Shown one piece after another: positions 1-12,175 of a DNA stretch of 64,000 nucleotides (positions within the stretch are counted from its first letter, which is position 1; the number at the start of each line of letters is the position of its first letter). Source of the stretch: Apophysomyces variabilis (Eukaryota > Mucoromycota > Mucoromycetes > Mucorales > Mucoraceae). The stretch is from assembly GCA_002749535.1 (NCBI GenBank), contig MZZL01000409.1, positions 1,547,527-1,611,526 of the forward strand. Direction: 5' to 3'. The translations under genes and the position numbers were made by a program. The notes beneath the pieces are model-generated. The model made no database searches and was not told the DNA's origin. It saw nothing but the letters and a program-made list of their open reading frames with translations.

Positions 1-80
1 ATATATCACTTGAAGGACGCGTCGGTGTTTTATTTTTGAGCGTACAAACGTGTATTTGATTGTAGCACAACATGGACGCT

Positions 81-1680
81 TCACCAATCTTCGTCCATTA
101 CATTGGTCAACACAATAGAATCGCCAAGCTCGGCGTGAAACCCAGGGCGAACCATTCGGCTGGTATATACACGGCGTTCAACGCGCTCGTGCGACGAAGG
201 ATTGGATGTACCAGACAAACTGAAGTAGCTTGGTGGGGGAGAAGGGGGAGACATCAGCGCAGGTGTTTGTGAATACCAGGGATCGGAAATCCGAGATGGT
301 GGCTCATCCAGCGACGGATCGAAGAAAATCGGCGCTTCCTTTGATTGATCATATGGTTGCACCGCGGTCAAGTCTTGGACCCTTAAAAGATAATCGCAAG
401 GCAGATTGGCAATACCAATTGGGACAGTAACGGGAGCTGCTTGTGGCATCTTAAAAAGGTTACCTTGTTGCTCAAAATGGATACTGAACTCAATGTCGTA
501 GTAAACTCGGAGATGTTGCGAGGTGAACGAAGGTGACACAAGACGGCTGGGAATATGGAGATGGACAGGTATTCGCACGGATCTTTCGTTACCAAGGATT
601 GCCAGTTTAGATTCCATAATATGGCGAGTGTATGACCGGTGTGCTGTTCCTGTTTGTAGTAGGACTCTCCCCAAATGGTGCTTTTTTAATATATAGGAAA
701 CACCAGCTACTACCATATCTCGAGCGGCACAATCAACTTGAAGTTCTATATCCACCTCTTCGTCTAAAACGTATTTTGAGAGATAAGGATTAGGAGACGG
801 TATTTGAATTTGTCTTGTTACCTGGAGAAAATACGTGCTGCGGTAAATTCACTTTGACCTGTGCTAATATGGATTTTTTGCTATAGAGCGTTTCGCAGTA
901 CGACCATTCACGGGATGGTGGTGCACAAATAATAGGGCGATAGGGCGTTAAATATTCACTGCTTCGAAGCCCTGGGTGAGAGGATGGTGCATCAAGGTAG
1001 GCTGTCCACACGTAGCGGATATGGAATCCGTTAGGTTCTTCAACAGATGGTGGAAAATTCACGTTCGGAAACTAATATCGAATTGTCATGATAATGGGTA
1101 TTGTTTGATCCGCTGTTGTTGTGTTACCTTCATTGCAAAGGGAAACTTGTGTTGTCCTGGTTCAATCGTATCCCAGGTACTCATTGTATGTGCTGATGTA
1201 GCTTAGCATACTTTCGCCTGAGCAGCGTGATTCGTACTTACCACTACTTGCTGAACCCCATATCACTGAGCTCACCTCGAAATAGATGATTTTCACCTGT
1301 TCAATACGCTCAAGCTTGCTTTCGAGCCCCGTTTCACGTACTCTAGCAGATGCTGTTTCTTCTCCTCGAAACTAAGATGGTCAGTCTACCTTGACGATAA
1401 AGACACTAGGTATAATACCTTGATTCGTATCCGAGTTGCATGTATGGGTATGGAGTTGGTTAAGGTCACTGAACCTGCTTGATCCTGTCAGAAAAGGACC
1501 CAAGCGCATATGTTTGTGTTTTTTTCCCTTACCGCGGACAATGCGGTTTGGTCTTATGATCATATTTTTTCCATCATCAATATCAATGGTAAGCTCACTG
1601 TGTTTTCTTTCATTGGATAATGCTGTTGTTGAGGTTATAGAGTTTAGTGACAATACCGAACACGAAGATGAGTTGATCAT
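81..1680 (-). CDS. alpha-arrestin (arrestin-domain protein) with a PPxY motif
   Basis: Arrestin-domain trafficking adaptor, predicted to link membrane proteins to a Rsp5-type ubiquitin ligase. Six exons join in phase to 441 aa: 1680-1533, 1468-1419, 1371-1242, 1192-1128, 1071-822 and 763-81; the introns are 47-64 nt. Exon 2/3 gives the beta-strand RIRIKFRGEE, followed by KIIYFE and, across exons 4-5, IEPGQHKFPFAMKFPNVNFP, the usual arrestin-N signature. Exon 6 is the arrestin-C half (VDIELQVDCAARDMVVAGV onward). A proline-rich tail near residues 390-400 contains PPPSYF, that is a PPxY motif of the kind bound by WW domains of Rsp5/Nedd4 ligases (family knowledge). The start is the first ATG of the exon that opens the arrestin fold. 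It diverges from the methyltransferase gene. The paralogue (Rim8, Art type or other) is not resolved. Confidence 0.85.
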
Positions 1681-2543
1681 TTGCGGTGGATAAAGTTGAC
1701 CGGAAAAGAAGGAAGAAGTGATTTCAAGGACAGAACGACGTATATAAGTTTCCCTTTAGTAAAATTTGCCTTATCAAGTAAAATCTTTTGGCAGAGGTGA
1801 CGGTAACTCTATGGGCACTGTGCACATTAAATACGAATCTGCTTAAGGGATGGGGACACCATTCAACGGGTGAGGCGTCAGTGGGAAAGTGCAAAAGCAA
1901 GGGGAAATTGAGGTAGGCTGTAATTTTACGAATCGGAGAAATTAAAAGTGATTTTGGGCTTCTCATTTTCTGTAAGCAATCTATTTCGGTTGCCGATATT
2001 CACACAACCTTGCTATAATTATTATAGTCCATTTTCAGTATACTGTTTGTTACTATTTTTGTTACCTATTTGAAAAAATTGATTCTGTTCATATCATTCA
2101 TATTTACTTCTTCTATTTCGTTCTATTCAAACTAATCTCTCACCTTATGTTGTACAAGAAGAAGTTTAGAACAAGGTTAGTGCTCCGCGTCTGCGATTGT
2201 GTCATTTTTTAAGCGGAAGCTTAAAATAGATGAGGTTAGCGTTTTTTGCTGTTGATCATCTTTTTGCTTTATATTACTTAATTCAAACAATACACAGAAA
2301 AATAGAATGGGCGTAGAGGAATAAAGAAGGTGGCAGTATAAGATGAACAAGGAAGAGGAGAGACGTCGCGTAATAGGGCCACTATACACCCAAACAGGGA
2401 CATCGGTCAATCCCAACTCCGGCCTCTGGTCTTCATGCAAAAAGTGGAGCGGTCACAAGATGGGAACTTTTTTGACGTTCCGATCGGTTTTTTTTCTTTC
2501 TTTGGTTCGCAACAACCCTTCTTCTAAACCTCTCTTTTCACGG
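1681..2543. promoter_or_regulatory. divergent promoter between arrestin and methyltransferase genes
   Basis: About 860 bp between two divergently transcribed genes. It is AT-rich with pyrimidine tracts (2020-2110 and 2475-2540). An open frame runs from 2343 into the methyltransferase, so ATGs at 2343 or 2460 are possible upstream starts, but the stretch before 2544 looks like a 5' leader. No TATA box or operator could be assigned with confidence. Confidence 0.35.
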
Positions 2544-3863
2544 ATGCCGCGCTCTGAATCTTCACAAAACGCAAAACCACGTCGACGGTCATGGCTACAC
2601 AATTCAGGCTTCTTTTCTTTATTCACTTCCGCGCCACCATCACCTATACGAGAGCACACGTCACCCAAACCGCGTTCACAATCCCTCGAAGCAACACCGT
2701 CGTTTAAACCATCCGGAACCAAATCACCTTTGGCTGCCATCTTCTCAAAAGCAAGACGAAGCCAACTTAAACGATCGCCGACAGCAGGTGATATCTCTGT
2801 GCGATCTTCAAAAATACCGGTCGAACAACCCACTTCAACATTTTATTCCGATTCTACCATGCAATCCTATCTCTCAATGCATCCATTACAGCGAGAAGAA
2901 CGAGAAGAAAATGAAGAACAATTGCTGCATCTGTTTGAAGTGGATGAAGAGGAAGTGGAGCGCATCCAATTAAAAAACGATCTTGTCAAACTCGCGTTTG
3001 AGGGGTAAACTTTTTTTTGGCGCAGTAGTTTGAGTTGACGCCAATGCACTAGGGAGTTTCCGCCACCAGTGGATCTTCATCAGTTAAGAAACGGACGTAT
3101 CCTCGATGTTGGATGTGGTCCTGGATTCTGGTGCATCGACCTCGCGCAGAAATATCCTTCTATCAAAGTAATCGGCGTCGACTGTGAAAACGTATTTCCG
3201 GAACCCATTACCATGCCTTACAATTGCCAACTCAAGAGGTTCAATGTATTGAACGGATTGGGCCAAAAGTTTGAGGAAAATAGTTTTGATGGGATTCATA
3301 TACGTTTCATGGCTTTATCATTTACAGCGGAACAGTACGCAAGGGTAATTAAAGACTGCTGGCAGCTTTTGAAGCCTGGTGGATTTATGGAAATATTGGA
3401 GTCAGACGTGATGGTCTGTTCACCCGGACCAACAACAGCCAAGCTAAATCATGAAAGTACGTAAGCTTATAACAGAATTATAATCGAACTGCTAACGCTA
3501 AAGCTCCTTAACGAAATAGTGGCTGAAATGGCAAGTAGTCGAGGAATCAGGCCATCGCTGGCACGGCATATTGCGGAGCTGATACCAGAGGATGCGGAGA
3601 ACAAACAAGAAAAATATCGATCGCTTCCCATAGGGTGGGGTGGTCGCCTGGGTGTCCTATTCCGGGACGATATGCTCCAATTACTTACCAAATTCCAACC
3701 TGCTGTTCGTCGATATTATGGTCGAACCGAAAGTAGCCAGCAGATGTTTGAAGCCGAGCTGGCTGTTGCTTCACGAGAAATGGAACAATATCGAAGTTAC
3801 AGTAACTTTCACCATTTTACCTTCCAAAAGCCCGTAATAAACACAAAACGTAATGCCTCTTAA
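2544..3863 (+). CDS. SAM-dependent methyltransferase (class I, UbiE/Coq5-like fold)
   Basis: Putative cytosolic methyltransferase; substrate unknown. The exons join in phase: 2544-3004, intron 3005-3052, 3053-3456, intron 3457-3519, 3520-3863, about 400 aa. The N-terminal ~110 residues are basic and Ser/Pro-rich, probably disordered. An acidic segment (EEREENEEQLLHLFEVDEEE) precedes the catalytic domain. The SAM-binding motif I is clear: GRILDVGCGPGFWCIDLA, followed by an acidic residue after beta-2 (VIGVDCE), then FDGIHIRFM and LLKPGGFMEILE (post-I and motif III). This arrangement is common in fungal LaeA-like and N-methyltransferase-like proteins of unknown substrate. I chose ATG 2544 because the upstream codons resemble leader sequence; an in-frame start at 2343 would add 67 residues. 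Confidence 0.8.
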
Positions 3864-4624
3864 TAAGAAAAATAGCGCGTTGGACGTCTTGTCGTTTGCC
3901 CTAATTTGTAGAAAATTCTGTTTGTGATCATGTTACTGTTGGCATATCATAAACCACGGGGTGGACGATAAGTTGTATGATACGTTTCGGCTTCTCGGCC
4001 CAAACTAGGATTATGCTGTTGAAAGCAACTGACCGGAGATAGCCACTGCCAGCAAATACAGGTGCGGCAACTTGTTTGATCACAAGGAGTAGTCATTGTC
4101 TAGAAGCGGCCGACCGACACACACAGTACCAATCGGAAACTGACAAGCCAACCGATCAAATCGGGAACAGCACAATAGTTTGCGATGAACATCTCTACGT
4201 CTTACGATTCTATATTACTTGATCGCCATCATGTCTGCTTCTAGGAAACATTTTCTGCCACCACAAACTGTTTGATTAACTTTGAATATGAAGACGTCGC
4301 ACCGAAATTCTGTACCTTCGGATGTTACTCCGTCCGTCGCAGAAAATGATCTATTTAACAGTTTCATGTATAATATCAGCAAGGCACGGGACCATAAGTA
4401 TTACCAATGTCTCATATGAAGCTAACGCCCCTATATAATCTGGATAGCCACTAGCCATTTTTCGTTATATGCTCGGGTGATGCATGGTCGACGTGTTCGC
4501 ATACTCATATAGTGATAATGATAGGTTACTAGTGTTAAACAGACGAAATGGCTCAGGATGATGTTTAAGAATTATCCTTGCTTACCCTTACCTGCATGGC
4601 TAAATATGCTTTTAATTTTTCATA
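3864..4624. other. intergenic, no gene recognised
   Basis: No open frame with coding character and no RNA gene was seen. The sequence is mixed AT-rich DNA with stops in all frames, between the methyltransferase and the stray rRNA fragment. Confidence 0.5.
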
Positions 4625-4860
4625 TTCCCTTAACGAGGATCAATTGGAGGGCAAGTCTGGTGCCAGCAGCCGCGGTAATTCCAGCTCCAATAGCGTATAT
4701 TGAAGTTGCTGCAGTTAAAACGACCGAAGTCAAACCTTGGCGTTTAAGTTGGGCGGCCTAGTCTTCATTGACTAAGCTCGTCTTAAATGAACCATACTGA
4801 CGATCCATTTTGACAATTTATGTAATGATCCAAATAATACCTTAGGTATTGCTTTAATCA
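4625..4860 (+). pseudogene. 18S rRNA gene fragment (530-loop/V4 region), mutated
   Basis: The stretch from CCCTTAACGAGGATCAATTG, through GGAGGGCAAGTCTGGTGCCA and GCAGCCGCGGTAATTCCAGC, to AGCGTATATTGAAGTTGCTG is the universally conserved 18S small-subunit segment around the 530 loop. It differs from the eukaryotic consensus at a few normally invariant sites (GAGGATCAA for GAGGAACAA, TTGAAGTTGCTG for TTAAAGTTGTTG). What follows to about 4860 resembles the variable V4 region of a fungal 18S gene but becomes hard to follow. No flanking rRNA, ITS or 5.8S/28S sequence is seen, so it is an isolated, decaying fragment. The edges are approximate. Confidence 0.8.
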
Positions 4861-6691
4861 CTATCTTTTTCTGATTTTAGTTGAACCATGCACATTATTT
4901 TTGCTTTGGACATTGCAAGAGGTTCTTTGGCAATTATCAGTTCTTTATCCCATATCCAATTGCTTTATCCGTACTATAAAGCTCCCCCATAATAGGATCT
5001 TACAAGGCTTTTCCAATAGTTGTTCAAGTAACGGTGTACCGGAGCATACCTTACAATAACACGTTCATACAATAAGATAATGAAGACTATCCGAGATTAC
5101 TTCTTGTGTGCACAGAATGCTGCAATTACATAATAGCAAACGAAATGTCTGTAAGCTTTCCCGGATACCCGGGAACACATAGACGAATCACAATTTCACC
5201 TATATGAAGCATCGTTAGTCATGCGCATGTTCTCAGCTGATGACAGGTTTGGCTATAGCATTTGATGACTGATTACTCACTATTTTATGTCGTCGTAGGC
5301 TCAACGCACTTTCAGCGAGAAGGGTCAGAATACACGTCGTAGGTATTGGTTCTTTGCGTGTCCTGTTTATGGTAGATTAGCTCTGATCTTACGATACGGA
5401 CAAAGCAGAATATAAATGTAATGAACAGATCAGTGTACTTTATTCACATGATAGGTTCGAAATCTCACTCTGAATATGTGTATTTTGTCTCGAACGCCAT
5501 AAAGAGTATGGGTAGTTTCTTAAAAAGATATGATTGTTGGGTATCCATAACATATCAAAGGTCAAGCGCCGTATTAGAAACCTTATACACCCGAACAAGC
5601 ACTCAACGTGCTTTATTAGGCCAGCATTTTTATATCTTATGGCAAAAACAAACTAAAAGAAACCAGTTCGAAGGGATCTTGTGTACGTTCAATAAATTAT
5701 GATATTAATGTCTTGAGTACGCTAACTTTGTGGAACTTGCTTTTATTTTTGAGGTACTAATTTGAGACAACCAAAGGGAGAGCTTTCTTACTTGTTTGAT
5801 CATAGGCTATAGGTAAACGCGTCTGTATTTCTTTGTCCAGGTTTTCCAAGATATTTGTCCTGGCTAACTCTGCGTTAGATATCTGCTTCTAGTCAGCCAG
5901 CGTCTTTGCAAGCTTGAGGGTAAATTGTAATAGAAGTTATTTTTTCAGTAAATAGATTCACATCAACATAAAAAAGAAAACAAGTTCCGTTATGTCAGCC
6001 TTTTACAATTATACCTAGTAAATGGTGCAAGGAATACATGATGTCTATTATCGCTCTTCTTTAGTGTTAATCTTTTGTGGCGCCGCTCAAACATTTGTAT
6101 ATCCCGACGACTGACTGCAATGCAGCAGCGACTGTCCGCGGACATTAAACAAACTCGGCGTTTTCTGGAATGTTCAGATCTGCCCAATGACACGGGTTTG
6201 TTAATCAGCCCTGTTGGGCGAATTGTTGCCAAATGTCTCGTCTTCTTTTCAAAGTGAATATGTCTGTTAATACTAATCTGCTTATATGAAAATTTCGATT
6301 AAAGTTTGTTTTACAGCAAAAGTTAAGTAGACATTCATTTATCTTTTTGGAAAGATCCGGTGCATGGATGTTAGCACCTGATATCATTTCCCAGATGCCG
6401 CAGGTATACCATGAGAACAGCAACGGAGCAAACAACGTGATATGTCGATGCACCCAACTGTGGGGTTAACCATGTATTTCTGTATCAGCTTTGAGCACAT
6501 TGTAAGATACATTCTATGCTACTGACGTTCCAGCCGACTACTATTTGCATGGACTTTGCTGGATGATTCAACAGGAGGAAACGCCCAACCCCAAGGTCAT
6601 ATGATAAGCTACTGAAAAAGCAGTCTTACATGAAATAAAAAGCAGCATTATTGTTTCGCTTTGCACCTCTTCTCTTTTCCTATTCTGAACT
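4861..6691. other. gene-poor intergenic region
   Basis: About 1.8 kb without a convincing gene. Short open frames at 5421-5702 and 6075-6257 have no recognisable motif and no supporting splice structure. The last ~200 bp (pyrimidine-rich CACCTCTTCTCTTTTCCTA before 6692) is probably the leader of the sugar transporter. Confidence 0.45.
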
Positions 6692-8631
6692 ATGGAAGGT
6701 GCAGCAAATCCAAAAACTCCTCTTTTAAATCATACAAAGCCGCCCGTAAGCCGACCAAAATACAAACGGCGGCGGTCTTCGTTTGAAGCGTCGACCTACA
6801 ACAGTACCGGGCAGCCACCAAGCTACGTTAAATTGTCTGACGGACCTGTATTACCCTCCGATCCCGGTCTTTCTCTACCAAAAATGTTGGCTTTAACCAT
6901 ATGCATGGCTGGTGTGCAGTTCACATGTAGGAAAAGAACAGAATCGATGAAATAGGAATTAATACCCCGTTAGGGAGCGTCGAACTATCGTAAGTCGGAG
7001 CCAAAAGCACAGTTCGTTTCATATAGATGTTAAACCCCCCCCCAGCTATGGAACACCGTATCTTCTATCTTTGAATCTACCAAAGGAATTGACCGCACTC
7101 GTTTGGTTAGCCGGACCCCTTTCAGGATTGCTTGTACAACCTGTACGTAGGACTTCAGATTACAATATGCAGGACCGCTCACTGTGCATGTTAGTTGATT
7201 GGTGCTTTTAGCGACAAATGCACATCGCGTTTCGGAAAACGACGGCCATTTATTGTTTCAGCTGGTCTATTGACTTGTGTTGCCATGGTCTGTGTAGCTT
7301 ATGCAAAGGAAATCGGTAATGGATTGGTTACGTTGCACGGTGATCAAGACGAAGAAGTTCTGAAGAAGGCTGTAAGGCAAAACGAATGTGGGATATAATG
7401 TGCGTGCTAACAATCATTGAGTATAGGCACATACTTATGCCATTATTATTGCCGTTCTTTCATTTTATGTGCTTGATTTTACGTTGAATGCTGTTCAAGC
7501 CATTTGCCGAGCCCTCATCTTGGATATACCCCCGCTCTGGCAGCAAGATATAGCAAATGCTTGGAGTGCACGTATGAGCAATTGTGCCATGGTTGTTGGT
7601 TATTTTGTAGGCTTTGTCGACCTGGTCAAATATCTTCCTTGGCTAGGTGATTCGCAGATGAAAGTATTCTGCATTGTTGGTATTACCGTCTTTTGTATAA
7701 CACTTGCCATCACTTGCTTCTTTATCACTGAAAAGAAGCTCGAGCGTGATGATCAGGATGAGCAGTACGTACATTCAAAGCTATAGTTATATTATCTAAA
7801 TTTTTTTCTTTTTTAGGCCCTGGTACCAAGTTTTCGTTTACATTTGGCGTGCATTTCGGTTTCTGCCTCGGCCCGTCCAAACACTATGTAATACCCAGTT
7901 TTTTGCCTGGATGGGCTGGTTCCCATTTCTATTTTACAGGTAATACTTTCGTTAGATGTTATCTTTTGTACTAATTTTAGCCCAGTACTCAATGGGTCTC
8001 CGATATCTACTTTCAAACGCACCCAGGCAACCCCACAGAGGGGAACTGGGCTGAAGGCACGCGTGCTGGATCGTTTGCTTTGCTGTGTTACTCTGTGGTG
8101 TCCGTCATAGCCAACCTCGTTCTACCGATGCTTACAACCAAATTTGAGGACAAGATACGCCTGTTCTCTCTTCTCAATCTTTATACCATATCGCATCTCA
8201 TCGTTGCTGCAGCATTGTTATCGGCCTGGTTCGTGCGATCAGTAATCGGGGCTACAATGGTGCTTGCAATCATGGGTATACCTTGGGCCATCGTACTTTG
8301 GATTCCTTTTTCGCTTGTGGGCGAATTTGTCAGTTTCGAAGAACATCGTCGTCAGACAGCCAATAATAACTCATCTTCAACGTCGTCCGCTCGGGTGGAA
8401 GACCAACAAGACGAATTTGACGCTGGCATGATTTTAGGGGTCCATAATATGTATGTCGTATTTCCCCAATTTGCGGTTGCCGTCATCTCTTCTTTTATTT
8501 TTGCCGCTGCTGATGCTGTAGCCGGTGACAAGAAGAATGATCCCAGTTCCGTAGCATCTGTACTGGCATTTGGCGGATTGATGGCTATTGTTGCAGCAGG
8601 TTTCAGCCGTTCAGTTATTCGAGTCAAATAA
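6692..8631 (+). CDS. sucrose/alpha-glucoside proton symporter (SUT / SLC45, GPH-type MFS)
   Basis: Predicted plasma-membrane sugar:H+ symporter. Seven exons join in phase with introns 6927-6973, 6990-7045, 7143-7194, 7372-7426, 7765-7816 and 7940-7985. Exon 2 is only 16 nt (6974-6989). The SUT signature appears only after splicing: VQFTWSVELSYGTPYLLSL, then the loop motif GAFSDKCTSRFGKRRPF (GxxSDxCxSxxGRRRPF family pattern), RALILDIPP and FLFYSTQWVSDIYF. Near the C-terminus is LGVHNMYVVFPQF, another SLC45-typical segment. The N-terminal ~60 residues are hydrophilic. About twelve hydrophobic segments are apparent. Fungal relatives include S. pombe Sut1 (family knowledge); the actual sugar is inferred. 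Confidence 0.88.
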
Positions 8632-9265
8632 TAATATTAAGCCTCCTAGTTCATTAAAGACGTGTAGTGATTAAACTATCGGATGTTGTCCAATATATAA
8701 ATATACAACATCCAATATCATTAACTAAAGGCACTGTTAGCAGTTAATACAAGCAAAGTGGTACGCTTTTGTCCTTCTATTTCCTCCCTGGATACCTGAT
8801 CAATGGGATACAAAGCATACCTCAATCTCAGAAGAAGGTTAGCTTCCCTTCCTGGAGCGTTGCGTACTCACCTGTCAGCAAAAGACCATAATAAAGGCTG
8901 TGCACGGGATTAAATTTGGTAGGACTTTAGTGGCCCTTGTTTATGTATTGGTTACCAATATGACTGTTGCCAAGATATGGTTTGCGATTCTGTCAATCGA
9001 TCATTCCCCTGCAGGAAAATTGAAGTCCTATACATATTGCTGCCCACATTATCGCCACTAATACGTATCACAGCAATAAGAGTTTTTTTTATCAGATGTC
9101 TGTTAGCATGCGAGAAAAATGCCATGCACAGTCCGGATAGACGATCTGGAGCGAAATCGAGTCATTTATTGTCAGACAAGACGTTGCCAAATTCGGGACG
9201 TTTCGCATCACATTCCAAAGTCACGCACCTAATGCGTGCTCTCACTGGGGTTAACATGCATCTTC
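8632..9265. other. intergenic between SUT-like and STB6-like genes
   Basis: Tandem same-strand genes flank this 630-bp stretch. An open frame at 8977-9273 has no family signature. The region is probably the 3' end of the transporter transcript plus the STB6-like promoter. Confidence 0.4.
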
Positions 9266-12175
9266 ATGGTTGACAATAGTCAATTCGTCTTTGTCGAGCG
9301 GAAAAAAGCACTACAAATAGCAGCAACATGTGGGCTAGGCGTCATTTATGAAGAAGCTGAATTGCAAGGATACCAGACTTACATTGTTGAACAATGGTAT
9401 GTGCTTCATCCATAAAGGAAACCTCATTGACACTTTCTTTTAGGGTCTGCGACCGTAATATTGCATCCAACACTGTCAAGGTGTTTACAGGTGATCAGTC
9501 CCATAAGGTATGTCCGGTAATTAAGATAGCAACTGCATGGGCGCTAAACGAAATGTAGATCAAGGTTTGCGTTATCTCTATCACGGCCGCTGATCGTCAT
9601 CATCCTCGACCTGAAATACAGTCGTTTTTCGATACTGGGACTCCTGTTAAGCTTAAATCGGTAGATACAAATTTTAGTCAACTACTTGTCAGTAGGAACT
9701 CATTATTGCGTAAAGACACCATTAGGGGAGATCATGTTAACTGATCCAAGTGAATTCCCTTGTGACATGGACATGGTGCTCGTACCTGATGGGGACTATG
9801 AAAAGTGGATCAGCCAGGCCTATGTTAATATCAATTTACGACGTTCGAATTGCACTGGCCGTAGCGCACTAAATCTCCGCAAGCCAAAGTATGTTACGAC
9901 TGAGTCATGTCAAAGCCTTGCTGACGTCTAGACAGTCCTGCTTCAGAAGAGAAGTTTAGGTCGATCTATAAAGTGGCGGATGTAGTGAATTTCGAAAATG
10001 CTGTAATAGATCTTGTAACCTTGGCACAGGTAGCTCTGTACTTGTTCGGCTTGCTAAAAAAGGACTACATCGACGGGCTCATATGCAATGAAACTACCGC
10101 GGCCTTATGGGAGTTTTACACGAAATACAACCCGCATAAATCACCAGATGTAGGACATACCATCTCTAATTAGGATTCTTATGCTATTTGTGTAGTACCA
10201 AGTCAAAGAACCCTGCTGGATGGAGCCTCACTTGTTGACGGCTTTAATAACAAAACTTATTGTATGTAGAAACAAGCTTCAGGCATATAATTACACCGTA
10301 AGTGTATTATAACTTGAGGCAATTTTATCTTAGAAATCGTAGACTATCAAAGATCCTTTTGCAGATTATGAAGCGTTTCGTTTCGACATTGATGAATATC
10401 AGGTAAAAGGAAGCACATTGAATCTATACACTTTCGAAGACTAAGCATCCGGTCACTACATAGCGTGTGAAAGGCTTGAAACGTACAAAATTCATCGACT
10501 TGGAGACGCTTGAAAAACTGAACGAAAACACGATTAGCCAACTAAAAATGCGGAACGTAATTAAATCCAAGCTCGACGATATTTCAGGTGGATACTCTCG
10601 AATTAAACCGGCCATCTAAGCATATAAATATTACAGGCATCAACAACTCTCCATTGTTTAACGAAGCATCAGATCCGGAAATATTTCGTCACCATGCAAC
10701 ACTGGGAAGCCTCCGAGTCATTTGGAGACCACGTCTGAAAAACGTAAATGGCACTGAGCAAGATCGGCAACCTTATGAACTGATCCATATGATCAAAGGC
10801 GTTTCTGCAAGAACGGTTAGTATAGATAACAAACTTTGAAACTTTTCTGACTGATCTTTTTAGACGCGGACTAGTGGTGCGGCCGCAGAAATACTCACAA
10901 AGGCAGCACGGTATGTACAATGAGAACAGAGAGCAAATGGCGATATTTATGGGGAAATTCCAGTTCATTACCATGGGTTTCTACTACAGACCATCGGCGT
11001 AACAAATCACGGCAGCGTAAAATCAGAAGAAATAGGTCTGTCTTCACGCAGAGTCCTGGATTTAGAAGCGGTAGTTCTAGCGGCAAACGCGAATTTGACT
11101 ATGAAGCTGGTGTATCCTCAGCGAAGAACCTTTTTACAGGGAGGCAACCCTCTCCATTGACTTCAGAAACATACTTATCCTCGGATGATGATATGTATGC
11201 TGAAAGGTAAGAGTTTGGTATGCATATTGTCATGATTAACAGCGATTCATAAGCTACCGATCTGATTCCGAAGTTCGCTCATGGAGGCTCTCGCCTGAAC
11301 AGCTTGATCAAGGTAAAGCGTGAACCAGTCATCCTGCTTTTAATACCGTTACAGATATTCCCACTTATGTGCGTTCAACATCGCCGTACACTAGCAAGGA
11401 AAATTCCCGTGTAGCATCGCCGGTTACTGCTGAACGCCCTGATATCCCTACTACAAACCAAGATCCTATTAATGGGTGTAATTCAGCTACTAGACCACAC
11501 CGGGTACCTAGACGTAATCGTGCTGTATCTGATAGCACTGTCCCAACCCTTGCGCTCTTGCAACCGTCTGAAAAACGTGATGAAACGTTTGTAGCTCAGC
11601 GAACCCGCTCTATTAGTCTGATTAACATCGTGGACAATAACCGAGAGGTTGATCTTCGACAGAATCACCAACTGCATGAACAACAACACGTGTTGCAGCA
11701 TCGTCGCAGCACCTATATGGATGTCAAAACTTACGTTTTCTATGAGAAGCTAAGACGGCAACAGCTTGCACTGCATGAAGCCTATGTAAATATGAAAAAA
11801 ATGGCCCAAGTCTATGAAGACACGGCCAATCAACTCCGCATAACGTACCAGCGACGGTCAAAAGAATTTGAACAGATACAGAGAAACGCGCGACAGGTGA
11901 TGGAGGAACAGCACGACACAGAAAAGCAACTCAAGCATGTGGAGGACAACAGTGCCAAACTTCATTACGAACTTAACGTATTAAATGAATATCTGAAGGA
12001 CATTGAAGACAACGTCTGTGCGTTTTATAGGAAGGTCGATCTTCTAGAACGAAAAATGGATGATTCTCAACAATCCATCACCACTATGTTGATTATCGGC
12101 AACTATTTTAATCATTATTGGCAAAAGGTCAAACGATGGATTGGATGGTCTGAAGCAGCAATCCACAAACCGTAA
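9266..12175 (+). CDS. STB6: STB6/STB2-like protein (Sin3-associated family)
   Basis: Large regulatory protein of the fungal Stb2/Stb6 family; yeast members bind the Sin3 corepressor (family knowledge). About 13 exons, splice-consistent, give roughly 760 aa. Example introns are 9397-9444, 9508-9558, 9661-9715, 10150-10195 and 11208-11254. The N-terminal family domain reads YQTYIVEQWVCDRNIA, VKVFTGDQSHK, STPLGEIMLTDPSEFPCDMD and VPDGDYEKW, then ENAVIDLVTLAQVALYLFGL and LITKLIVCRNKLQAYNYT. The middle is basic and Ser-rich (residues ~330-520). The C-terminal ~150 residues form a coiled coil (YEKLRRQQLALHEAYVNMKK onward) ending in a Trp-rich segment (HYWQKVKRWIGWS). ATG 9266 is the first start in frame with the conserved domain. 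The apparent frame break near 10160-10240 is only an intron. The symbol is by family, not proven orthology. Confidence 0.82.

Noticed and set aside
1372..1389. An 18-nt intron in the arrestin gene
   Set aside because: Using the donor at 1418 gives a 47-nt intron and a better arrestin strand (RIRIKFRGEE).
10150..10245. Apparent frameshift in the STB6-like gene
   Set aside because: Using the acceptor at 10195 instead of the earlier TAG restores one frame (YQVKEPCWMEPHLLTALITK).
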